From a bacterium (lineage in GTDB: Bacteria; T1Sed10-126), in contig PWHN01000101.1 in NCBI GenBank assembly GCA_003554945.1, forward strand, positions 1 to 13,676: DNA of 13,676 nucleotides, read 5' to 3'. The position numbers were made by a program, and so were the translations under genes. The notes beneath the pieces were generated by a model. It was not told where the DNA came from. It did no database searches and saw nothing but the letters and a program-made list of their open reading frames with translations. Each line of letters begins with the position of its first letter. Position 1 is the stretch's first letter. Below, one piece after another: positions 6,932-13,531 of the stretch.

Positions 6932-7762
6932 TTAAAAATGGAAATTTACGCTTGCGTTCATGATAAATTTCCAATCATCTGCTTCAACGGCTCCGCCGGA
7001 TAAATCGTCCTCCAGCTCAATGTAGTAGGGTCCCGTGTCTATATTGAAAGAGAAGCGGCGGCCAAAGTAGTGCTGCAAACCGAAAAAACCGCCGGCCATC
7101 CAGCCGTCTCCTTCGGTTAAATCTCCCTCGAACTCGCTGATGTAAAAGATATCGGCACCCCAGTATATGTTTCCACCTTCATAGGCGAAGGGATAGTGTG
7201 TGAACCGCGGACCGTAAAGAACGACGTCACCGCTGGCAAAACCACGCATTTCAGCACCAAAGCGTTCCCCCTGGTAGCCAACCGTAACTCCCGGGTAGGT
7301 AACACCAATCAGCAAGCGGCGGTCTCGCTGTGGATAAGTGGTGGGATTTTCCGATTCCGCGGACCACTCATCTAAACCAAAGCTGTCCAGGGCCACACCA
7401 GAAGACTCTTCAGCTTGACCGACAGCCGGAAACAGCGTCAAGGTGGCTGCCAGTAGGACTGCCAGTAACAGTATGAATACTCCCCGCCCCGCTGTTTTTC
7501 GGGATTCGGTAGTCGGTATTAACAAGGAGCGGGGGGCAGGGAGCGGGGCGCCGGGGGCAGAACCAAAGTCAAGACCATAAATCAAACCAGTCGCTACCCT
7601 CGGGAGAGCGGAATTTTGCAGCGCCCCCTGCTTTCTATTACCGTTTACGGACCTAAACCATGGATTCCGGGTCGCACTCCCTGCGGTCGTTTGCCCGGAA
7701 TGACGGCGGCTGGGAATTGAAGCCTCAGCAGTTGTTTGCTCGGAATGACGTGATTTATTCAA
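6932..7762 (-). CDS. Small outer-membrane beta-barrel protein, 5' end built of repeats, start uncertain
   Basis: 276 codons from a TTG at 7762 that overlaps the TGA of the FecR gene (TTGA). Residues ~94-116 are a signal peptide core (GVFILLLAVLLAATLTLFPA) with a likely cleavage after GQA. The mature ~160 residues alternate polar and aromatic positions in short strands (LLIGVTYPGVTVGY, NIYWGADIFYISEF, RRFSFNIDTGPYYIEL) and end in NASVNFHF; a terminal Phe is the usual outer-membrane insertion signal. The first ~90 codons have no protein-like character: they are the translation of dispersed repeats at 7640-7749 and of G-rich repeat-like DNA near 7525-7560. A TTG at 7525 would give a 197-residue protein with a normal signal peptide but has no Shine-Dalgarno. 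Either the start moved after repeat insertion or the extension is translated. Function unknown; it follows the FecR gene directly. Confidence 0.68.
   Translation of the reverse strand: MNKSRHSEQTTAEASIPSRRHSGQTTAGSATRNPWFRSVNGNRKQGALQNSALPRVATGLIYGLDFGSAPGAPLPAPRSLLIPTTESRKTAGRGVFILLLAVLLAATLTLFPAVGQAEESSGVALDSFGLDEWSAESENPTTYPQRDRRLLIGVTYPGVTVGYQGERFGAEMRGFASGDVVLYGPRFTHYPFAYEGGNIYWGADIFYISEFEGDLTEGDGWMAGGFFGLQHYFGRRFSFNIDTGPYYIELEDDLSGGAVEADDWKFIMNASVNFHF
7640..7749 (+). repeat. GGATT-hairpin repeat, copy 3 plus a half copy, inside a reading frame
   Basis: The full copy runs from GGATT at 7662 to AATGAC at 7704, with arms ATTCCGGG and CCCGGAAT and a 25-nt middle. A right half only (TTGCTCGGAATGACG) follows at 7736-7750. 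Upstream, ACCGTTTACGG at 7640-7650 matches the element that precedes other copies at 10429 and 13440. Read on the minus strand this DNA supplies codons for the N-terminal part of the small outer-membrane protein. Confidence 0.75.
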
Positions 7763-10320
7763 AAAGGATCAACCCCCCGGTAGCGAAAGACTGGACGATC
7801 GAGACCGTCTACCAGGTCACGGGCAGAGATAACGCGCACCTGTACATAGGACGGACTAACATCGACTATCTCTATCAGAGCAGTTAGCTGTTCTCCCCAC
7901 TCTTTGACAATATTAACACCAAACATCTCGCCCACCTCAATCCCCACTTCATCGTCATACCTATTTAAACCGGATGATATCGAACTCACGTCTGAGAAAT
8001 CAGAAGCAGTTAAACGCTTAATACCGCCATCTTCCACCTCACCACCAATTGCCAGCTTATTTACAATCATTGCCGGGTCAAAGGTTTCAGCGATGATATC
8101 ACCGGCAGCCGTATCATTGTAGGTGCGGAAATCCTCTATTGATATACTCCCCAGGTCATCAATTAAAATATCCTCGCGATTGAAGACATACATGTGCAGG
8201 GGAAAATCCTGCATTGACTGCAGTTTAAACTGACCGTCCTCCGCCCGGACGTAACTATTTTCAACATCAGAAGCGACCATGACAAAGGGCCGGTTGGCGT
8301 TATTATCCACACCACGCCACTCAAGCGAGTAATTCACTTCACCGCCCGTATGGCTGGAGATAAGCTGGTCGACATCATAGAAGACACTCAGATCACGAGC
8401 ATCCCTGAAAAAACCACGTAGAAAACTGCGGAAGTCGTAATAATCCTTCTCGCGGCCGCTCCGGGAGTCGCGGTAGTAAAAATCGTCATACCAGTATTCT
8501 GTCACCTGGCGCCGGTTCTCGTTTTCAATTTCGTCAAACATCTCCTCCATCTGACGGCGCAGCAGCGTGTTGAAAGTAATGTTTTCGTGAACAATCTCAT
8601 CCGGCTCATAGATATCACCAATCTCTCCCGCCTCGCTCCAGGCAACCAGTTCCAGCCTATCGTAAGTTACTTCACCGTCTGCAGGCAGCTCAATTCGCCA
8701 GTTTTCGTCTTCTCCCGCTGACTGCCAGTCACCGCCGTCATAACGATAGGCGACACCGGCTATGTCGGGCGGCGCCTCCGCTACCCCCTCAAGCAGAAGC
8801 TGACCACCTTCCAGGTCACCCTGGTAGGTATGGTAGGGAAAATCAAGGTCGTCATAACTACGTCCGGCCAACATTTCAACTTCTACCTCCACGTCTCCTT
8901 CCCTAAAATCAAACGGAGGAAAGGATGGTTCAACAATGTATTCAATCGGGCCAACAGAGACGGGGCCCCCTATTTCTGTGGAAGTCCAGGCAACTATTTC
9001 AAGCTCAAAGTCCGCGTCCTCGTCGGCCGGCAGGTTAAAATTCCAGTCTTCCGTTCCCTCAGCCGCCGTCCAATTCTCTTCTCCCGCCTGCCGGTAGGCC
9101 ACTCCTTCAACCGCCTCGTCTGCCTTAGCGCGGCCGCTAATGACTATTTCCTCTTCCTCAAACTGGTCGCCCGAGAGTTGAAAGGGAAAGCTAATCTCAT
9201 CATAAGAGATCCCGCCAATCTCAGTAATTTCTACCGGAACATCACCTTCATCAAGACCAGGAGGAATCACACCCTCGGGTTCGGGATGATCAAGCTCAAC
9301 CTGGAAGGGATAGGCACGCGAGCTGTTACCCAGCGAATCATGAGCTCTTACCCGGCCGTTAACTCGCTTTTCTTCACCAACTTCCGGAGGTTCAGCCTCA
9401 AGTTCTGCCGACCACTCTTCCAACCCCTCGACCGACAACTGTTCATCCCCGACCTGGACTTCAACTTCTTCAAGCTCCGCTTCATCTTCACGAGCTTCGG
9501 CAGTTCCGCTCAGCGTCAGGAGCTCCTCTTCTCTGTATTCTTTGCTTATGCGAAATACGCCCTCACCCGTCTGTTCCATCTTTTCCCCTTCCAGCTGCAA
9601 TTCATCAACAGCGGGGGGAAACTGAGCCCTGTCCCGATATTCGGAAAGCCGGCGCTCACTTTCTTCATCTATTTCTTCCGGTTCGTCGGGAGCTTCTTCA
9701 CCCGGACGCATTGAACTGCGCTGACGGGCTTCGATGATTTGCGAGCGCTCAGGTGCAGCACGGCTGGCAAACTCAAGCGAACCGGAGAGCACCGAGCAGG
9801 AAGTACTTTCGTCAATATCACACTGAAATACCGTGCCGCGGACTCCGGCTACAGAGTTAGGGGTGTTAATTTCAATTTCTGTCTCCATCTCCTCGTCACC
9901 GCGGTGGCGGGAGTTAATTTCGCCCTGATACATTTCAAGATCAATCTCGTTTTCAGTCACCGCATCCTCGGTCCTGTAACTCTCGAGCTCATTGACTTCC
10001 ATCTGACTGCCCATTGCCAGCTCCATGTGAGTTATTCCCGGGATGTTTAAGCTCACTTCACCATCGATAGCCTCGATCCGCGCCCCCGGTTGAAGCTCCT
10101 CGCCTTCCTCAAGTTGACGCGGTTTTGTATCTTCTTCTGTTGTTACCTTGACCCCCTCCTCTACCTCCAGAACTTCCAGCGCTACCTCCGGTTCCTCAAG
10201 CTGCTGACGCAGTTCTCCAAGAGCATCCTCCGGAGTTTCAACGGCCACTGCGGGGTAAATGACTGCCGCGAGTAACCAGCTAAAAGCAAGGACATAAAAA
10301 AGCAGATGTTTTAGCTTCAT
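7759..10320 (-). CDS. Large exported FecR-domain protein with Ig-like modules and an NTF2-like domain
   Basis: 853 residues from the ATG at 10320 (MKLKHLLFYVLAFSWLLAAV, a normal signal peptide). An upstream TTG at 10377 lies in repeat DNA and would spoil the signal peptide. Residues ~48-190 are a FecR domain: ELQPGARI, a Gly-rich turn region, then TPNSVAGVRGTVF (153-165), the FecR hallmark. Residues ~240-345, 358-463 and 475-578 are three Ig-like modules; the last two are clear repeats of each other (GDVPVEI/GDVEVEV, ISYDEISFPF/RSYDDLDFPY, GVAYR, ELPADGE-type strands, VAW). Residues ~585-705 look NTF2-like (VTEYWYDDFYYRD...DFRSFLRGFFRDARDLSVF) and match the lipoprotein at 12269-12769. The last ~130 residues are unassigned. 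There is no membrane anchor or FecI partner nearby, so it is probably a periplasmic or surface component rather than an anti-sigma factor. It contains Cys167 and Cys175, which could pair. Confidence 0.84.
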   Translation of the reverse strand: MKLKHLLFYVLAFSWLLAAVIYPAVAVETPEDALGELRQQLEEPEVALEVLEVEEGVKVTTEEDTKPRQLEEGEELQPGARIEAIDGEVSLNIPGITHMELAMGSQMEVNELESYRTEDAVTENEIDLEMYQGEINSRHRGDEEMETEIEINTPNSVAGVRGTVFQCDIDESTSCSVLSGSLEFASRAAPERSQIIEARQRSSMRPGEEAPDEPEEIDEESERRLSEYRDRAQFPPAVDELQLEGEKMEQTGEGVFRISKEYREEELLTLSGTAEAREDEAELEEVEVQVGDEQLSVEGLEEWSAELEAEPPEVGEEKRVNGRVRAHDSLGNSSRAYPFQVELDHPEPEGVIPPGLDEGDVPVEITEIGGISYDEISFPFQLSGDQFEEEEIVISGRAKADEAVEGVAYRQAGEENWTAAEGTEDWNFNLPADEDADFELEIVAWTSTEIGGPVSVGPIEYIVEPSFPPFDFREGDVEVEVEMLAGRSYDDLDFPYHTYQGDLEGGQLLLEGVAEAPPDIAGVAYRYDGGDWQSAGEDENWRIELPADGEVTYDRLELVAWSEAGEIGDIYEPDEIVHENITFNTLLRRQMEEMFDEIENENRRQVTEYWYDDFYYRDSRSGREKDYYDFRSFLRGFFRDARDLSVFYDVDQLISSHTGGEVNYSLEWRGVDNNANRPFVMVASDVENSYVRAEDGQFKLQSMQDFPLHMYVFNREDILIDDLGSISIEDFRTYNDTAAGDIIAETFDPAMIVNKLAIGGEVEDGGIKRLTASDFSDVSSISSGLNRYDDEVGIEVGEMFGVNIVKEWGEQLTALIEIVDVSPSYVQVRVISARDLVDGLDRPVFRYRGVDPF

Positions 10321-10375
10321 AAATCTTCTAAATACCAACCTTCCAAAAAACTTATCAGTTCTTGACTGACGTCCC

Positions 10376-10546
10376 AAGCGTGACTTCGGGGCCCGTCCCG
10401 CAATCGATTTTTACGGTCTTGAACAATAACCGTAAATATTTCAAGATGGATTCCGGCTCGGGGGCCGGAATGACAAGTAATTCAAGATGGATTCCGGGTC
10501 GCGCCCCGCCGGTTCTTGAGAACCAACGGGGCTTGCCTGAAATTAC
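10376..10546 (+). repeat. Composite A-B-C repeat with an extra hairpin copy, upstream of the FecR gene
   Basis: Three modules in order: A, a worn hairpin ending CCCGCAATCGATTTTT (to ~10411); B, perfect arms TTTACGGT and ACCGTAAA (10410-10417, 10429-10436); C, a GGATT-hairpin (10448-10474) with stem ATTCCGGC/GCCGGAAT, preceded by TTCAAGAT. A second C copy (10489-10546) carries a nested hairpin (CCCCG/CGGGG around GGTTCT-TG-AGAACC) and a mutated right end. The A-B-C order is repeated at 13382-13467. The block fills most of the 279 bp between the large barrel gene and the FecR gene. Confidence 0.8.
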
Positions 10547-10599
10547 GAAATAAAATCTATTTTGATAGGTCCACGTCCAACAAACGAAGCGCCATACAA

Positions 10600-12276
10600 T
10601 TAAAATGACGCCTCTACGTTTAGTTCAAACGTCTGCTCGCGGTAGTCACGATCAGAATCTTCCTTGTCAGTCGTGTCGGTCTCCTCGTAACCAAGTGTAA
10701 TCCTGTTGCCAAATTCTGGGCAGAGCACATAGGTGTAATCTGCTCCATAGGAGTGTCGGACAATATCATCATATTCAGCGTCTTTATCAGTCTGATAATG
10801 ATGATAAAAAGAGAAAGTCTCGTCGTCCGTCCGCTGAACGGTAAAATCATTTTCAAGACGCCAGCGGCGATCGGTGCCATCTTCAATATCATCTTCGCGG
10901 TATTCAGTGCTTAAGTCATAATTCAAGGGCAGCTCGTAGGGCTGAAAATCTCCTGAATAACCCAATCTCAAGATGCTAATGTCCGTCTCATTATCTTCTT
11001 CATCTTCCTCTTCTTCACGGAAATAACGAATATTAACCCGGTGAGCAGGCGTAAAAAGATTGTCCAACCCGAACTCCCAGACTTTCTCGTCCGCCTCGTT
11101 GTCTCCGCTGTCCTTATCACGTTCAAACGAGAGGTCCCACTGTTGTGTGCCAAAATAGTCGATTTCTGATTGATAAGAGGTGAAAACCAACCAATTTGTC
11201 ACATCGCGCTGATCAACATCGGAGTCTATATTCTCCCAGTTTGAATATTCGGCATTCAGATCCCAGCGGTCCGTCAACCGCTGGTCGAATCTAAATTCAC
11301 GGCGGCGACGATCGGTGTTTGCAAACCCCTGTTCAGTTTCAAAATCAGGATCAACTTTTTCATAACGGGCAGTAAACTGAGTCCCCGTAAAAGGTCTAAC
11401 CCGGCCCCGTATCCGCCGGGCCAGCTCATTGTCATAGTCAGTGTCTGAATCCAGTTCACCCTCACTGGTGGCAATTTCACCGTCCAGACGCAGTTTGCGG
11501 TCAAAAAAGCTGCCCTCGTAATCGAGGGAATAAACAGTATTATCGATCGTATCACCGACACCGTCCAGGTCGGCACCGCTTAAAGAGCCAGTATGGTCCT
11601 GCGTATGTATGTAATTCAATCCCAGCTCGTGGTTTGCAAATGGTTCCAGTTCACCACGTACTCCGCCTGCATATCGGGCATACTGTTCGTTGCTGCGGGC
11701 ACGACGCTGACGACCGGCAAACGTTTTTAAACGGAAATTATCGGTCGCATGCAGCCAGCCGTCCAGACCGAGCAAAGTTGAATTCATCGTATACTGGGTG
11801 TAGCGGCTGCTGAAGTGTCCACCGGTCAGTTCCCACTCGCCGGGACTGGTGGCGGTAAGATAGACGTTCTGGACGCGCCAGTTGTCACCGCGGGTCTGAT
11901 ACTGAGGGTCGTCGGTTCCCTGCAGATAAAACATTCCCCGGTAGTGAATACCATTGGTCTCTTCCCGGGACGGTTGAAAATAGAAATAAAGATCGGTCAG
12001 ATAGTTGGCACCATCGGTCTTGTAGGAGAGGTCCTCGTTGCCTGTGATACGGTCGTAGTAAGCTCTGAACTCTAAATCACCGCTGATTGACTCTCTCCAT
12101 ACGCCAGCCGTGACGGGGGTGGTGAGAAATAGCGTAAACAGACAGATTAGGCAGAAAATCGTAACTTCTCCCCCCCACCTAACCTCCCCCTCCAGGGGGG
12201 AGGAATTAGAAGGCGAATTAACCTCGGACTTGTCTCCCCCGTGGGACTTCGTTCTTGCAGCCGGCGACTTATTCAC
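10600..12276 (-). CDS. Large outer-membrane beta-barrel protein (family not recognised)
   Basis: 558 codons from a GTG at 12276 that overlaps the stop of the upstream lipoprotein gene (GTGAATAA) and has a strong GGGGGAGG about 9 nt upstream, so this start is convincing and coupled. Residues ~38-57 are the hydrophobic signal core (VTIFCLICLFTLFLTTPVTA), then a mature chain of about 500 residues. Throughout, strands alternate with charged loops (SGDLEFRAYYDRIT, YLTDLYFYFQP, VQNVYLTA, WDLNAEYSNW, VWEFGLDNLF) and the chain ends FELNVEASF with the C-terminal Phe of outer-membrane barrels. Loops are extremely acidic (REEEEDEEDNETD). Residues ~20-36 are the translation of a dispersed hairpin repeat (12183-12203), which lengthens the signal peptide's n-region. 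I do not recognise the family; its size would suit a barrel of roughly 18-24 strands, but I cannot model it. Confidence 0.83.
   Translation of the reverse strand: MNKSPAARTKSHGGDKSEVNSPSNSSPLEGEVRWGGEVTIFCLICLFTLFLTTPVTAGVWRESISGDLEFRAYYDRITGNEDLSYKTDGANYLTDLYFYFQPSREETNGIHYRGMFYLQGTDDPQYQTRGDNWRVQNVYLTATSPGEWELTGGHFSSRYTQYTMNSTLLGLDGWLHATDNFRLKTFAGRQRRARSNEQYARYAGGVRGELEPFANHELGLNYIHTQDHTGSLSGADLDGVGDTIDNTVYSLDYEGSFFDRKLRLDGEIATSEGELDSDTDYDNELARRIRGRVRPFTGTQFTARYEKVDPDFETEQGFANTDRRRREFRFDQRLTDRWDLNAEYSNWENIDSDVDQRDVTNWLVFTSYQSEIDYFGTQQWDLSFERDKDSGDNEADEKVWEFGLDNLFTPAHRVNIRYFREEEEDEEDNETDISILRLGYSGDFQPYELPLNYDLSTEYREDDIEDGTDRRWRLENDFTVQRTDDETFSFYHHYQTDKDAEYDDIVRHSYGADYTYVLCPEFGNRITLGYEETDTTDKEDSDRDYREQTFELNVEASF
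12183..12203. repeat. C-rich/G-rich hairpin repeat inside the barrel gene's signal-peptide region
   Basis: Arms CCTCCCCC (12183-12190) and GGGGGAGG (12196-12203) pair perfectly around TCCAG. The flanking ACCTAACCTCCCCC phrase is a dispersed repeat I recall from intergenic DNA of many bacteria. On the minus strand it encodes SPLEGEVRWGGE ahead of the hydrophobic signal core. Confidence 0.65.
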
Positions 12277-12769
12277 GGTGACGAACCTCCCCCGGATCCT
12301 TCTCCCCTAAAAGCCGGTCGCCTCGCTGGCTTATTATCTGCAGCGTATCGTCTTCGCCCGGGCGCAAACGGAAAGTCGTTCGGCCTCGACGGCGTTCCGT
12401 CTCGCCGTCTTCGGTATCACGCCAGCGCAGGTTCCACTCCAGCTCCAGGTTAACCTCGTCGTTGGCGCGAGAAAAATCAAGCGTATGAAAATCCAGGTCA
12501 TGGAGGTTATATCGACGAAAAACAACACGCAGGTCACTGCGCAACTCGCTTCTCGAGGGGCTATAGTCGTCATGTATGTTTCTCATCACACCGGAGGTGT
12601 TTTCGGATCCAAAAGCTCTTTCTAATTCAAATGTCAGTTGATTTACTTGATCACGAAGTTGACGGTCGTCAGGTGAGTCTACTATGGGGGCGCAGGCGGA
12701 GAGTAAATAGATAAATACGGATAGCACAGCACAGGTGAGAAACAATTTCTCAAGCCTGAAAAAATACAT
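12269..12769 (-). CDS. Lipoprotein with NTF2-like domain
   Basis: 166 residues from the ATG at 12769 (MYFFRLEKLFLTCAV). A TTG at 12835 would add 22 polar residues ahead of the signal peptide and has no ribosome-binding site. GGGAG lies about 12 nt before the ATG, a little far. The lipobox LSAC puts the lipidated residue at Cys26. The mature part (about residues 40-150) reads as an NTF2/SnoaL-like alpha+beta fold: QLRDQVNQLTFELERAF helix, MRNIHDDYSPSRSEL, DLRVVFRRYNLHDLDFHTLDF, then strands NDEVNLELEWNLRW and RTTFRL. The same signature occurs in the FecR protein three genes along. It is first in the envelope gene row, overlapping the barrel gene by eight bases. Exact role unknown. Confidence 0.8.
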   Translation of the reverse strand: MYFFRLEKLFLTCAVLSVFIYLLSACAPIVDSPDDRQLRDQVNQLTFELERAFGSENTSGVMRNIHDDYSPSRSELRSDLRVVFRRYNLHDLDFHTLDFSRANDEVNLELEWNLRWRDTEDGETERRRGRTTFRLRPGEDDTLQIISQRGDRLLGEKDPGEVRHRE

Positions 12770-12911
12770 AAAAATAATCAAGCTCCCATCCAACGAAAGC
12801 TTATGACGTTTGCTACTTAAAAAAGATCTTTTCAAAAATCATCGACCAAAACTCTATGTTAAAGACTCAAGGTAAAAAACAGAATTTTCTACGGAGCCAA
12901 AAATATCTCAT

Positions 12912-12939
12912 CCCTATACCCACTGATAACAGTATAGGG
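12912..12939. promoter_or_regulatory. Inverted repeat over the -10 and start site (candidate operator)
   Basis: Perfect 8-bp arms CCCTATAC (12912-12919) and GTATAGGG (12932-12939) separated by 12 nt. The right arm covers most of the -10 hexamer and the left arm lies just past the expected start site, the classic place for a repressor. The TATAGGGGGTA core resembles sites of CsoR/RcnR-type metal sensors, but no such regulator or metal gene is in the window, so that link is weak. Confidence 0.45.
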
Positions 12940-12959
12940 GGTAGTGTTAATAATTGCAA
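12931..12959 (-). promoter_or_regulatory. Promoter for the envelope gene row
   Basis: On the minus strand: -35 TTGCAA (12954-12959), an exact 17-nt spacer, -10 TATACT (12931-12936, five of six consensus bases). Transcription would start near 12924, giving a leader of about 155 nt before the ATG at 12769. Inverted repeats overlap the -10 and lie just upstream of the -35, as expected of a controlled promoter. Confidence 0.5.
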
Positions 12960-12966
12960 TGTAAAA

Positions 12967-12992
12967 TTTTTCACATTGATTAATGTGAAAAA
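12967..12992. promoter_or_regulatory. 11-bp palindrome upstream of the -35 (candidate regulator site)
   Basis: Perfect arms TTTTTCACATT (12967-12977) and AATGTGAAAAA (12982-12992) around GATT. Its centre is about 55 bp upstream of the predicted start, eight bases beyond the -35. The half-site TGTGA faces the opposite way from a CRP site, so CRP is not implied. Confidence 0.5.
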
Positions 12993-13110
12993 ATTTATCT
13001 TTGCTTTTCAAAATATAATCGGTAAAATGGTCTGTTGTGGGAGAGTGGGGAATTCGTGAGTAGGAGATGCGGTAAAGTCAAGTTCGGGGAATCATGGGGA
13101 GACAAGACCG

Positions 13111-13238
13111 GTAATCGGTAATCAGTAACTTCAAGATCAAACGTCAGCCACTGATCACAGCTTACAGATTGTAAGTTCCGGTGTCGAAAGTTGGTGTTGA
13201 AGCAACCGAATACCGATCACCGATTACTGAATACTGAA
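13111..13238. repeat. Inverted pair of GGTAATCGGTAATC phrases
   Basis: GTAATCGGTAATCAGTAAC (13111-13129) and, in the opposite sense, ACCGATCACCGATTACTG with ATACTGAAC (about 13211-13239) share the ACCGATTAC core. Both are followed by TTCA(AG)ATG-like bases, the left flank of the GGATT-hairpins. A related stretch (ACCGACTACCGAATCCCG, minus strand near 7500-7520) lies in the 5' part of the small outer-membrane gene. Confidence 0.55.
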
Positions 13239-13246
13239 CTTCAGAT

Positions 13247-13288
13247 GGATTCTGGCTCGGAGGGGGAGTGCTCGATGGGGCGATGGGG
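13247..13288 (+). repeat. Left-half GGATT element and CGATGGGG tandem
   Basis: GGATTCTGGCTCGG (13247-13260) is the left half of a GGATT-hairpin with no right half. It is followed after a short gap by two head-to-tail CGATGGGG units (13273-13288). Confidence 0.55.
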
Positions 13289-13329
13289 CGAAAAGGCGCA
13301 AGACCGAAAATCAAGGTCAAGTTCAAGAT

Positions 13330-13356
13330 GGATTCCGGCTCGGAGGCCGGAATGAC
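13330..13356 (+). repeat. GGATT-hairpin repeat, intact copy
   Basis: Stem ATTCCGGC pairs with GCCGGAAT around TCGGAG, with flanks TTCAAGAT-GGATT and AATGAC. It differs from the copy at 10448-10474 by one loop base. Confidence 0.85.
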
Positions 13357-13381
13357 GTCAAATTCAAGAGCGGGCTTGACC

Positions 13382-13467
13382 TAAAGATCGTCATTGCGGG
13401 CTTGACCCGCAATCCATTTTTAACGGGTTTGAAAGATAACCGTTTAAAGTTCAAGCTGGATTCCAGA
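13382..13467 (+). repeat. Composite A-B-C repeat, second copy
   Basis: Module A: ATTGCGGG and CCCGCAAT (13393-13400, 13405-13412) with loop TCAAG on the minus strand. Module B: AACGGGTT...AACCGTT (about 13422-13443). Module C: left half only, TTCAAGCTGGATTCCAG (13450-13466). By eye the segment from CCCGCAATC onward is about 80% identical over roughly 60 bp to the copy at 10396-10458, with the same order and orientation. Confidence 0.78.
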
Positions 13468-13500
13468 ATATTAGCAGCGTTTTTTGTGGTCTAACCCGGA

Positions 13501-13531
13501 TAATTCCCGACAGCACAACTGTCGTGAATTA
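13501..13531. repeat. 13-bp inverted repeat, one mismatch
   Basis: TAATTCCCGACAG (13501-13513) pairs with CTGTCGTGAATTA (13519-13531) at 12 of 13 positions around loop CACAA. No T-run follows on either strand, so it is not a typical terminator; a REP-like element is the closest description. Confidence 0.6.

Noticed and set aside
8830-9714. 294-codon open frame on the plus strand
   Set aside because: It lies wholly inside the FecR gene on the opposite strand. Its Phe- and Arg-rich translation is what acidic codons give when read in reverse, and it has no domain or convincing start.
10321-10377. Longer FecR protein from a TTG at 10377
   Set aside because: The extra 19 codons come from repeat DNA and would put charged residues ahead of a signal peptide that starts well at the ATG at 10320.
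12967-12992. CRP-type site
   Set aside because: The half-sites are TCACA then TGTGA, the reverse order of the CRP consensus TGTGA-N6-TCACA.
12856-13059. 67-codon plus-strand frame in the upstream region of the envelope row
   Set aside because: It runs across both palindromes and the promoter candidate, has low-complexity A+T-rich codons and resembles no protein.
13501-13531. Rho-independent terminator
   Set aside because: Good stem but no run of T after it on either strand and no gene ending nearby.
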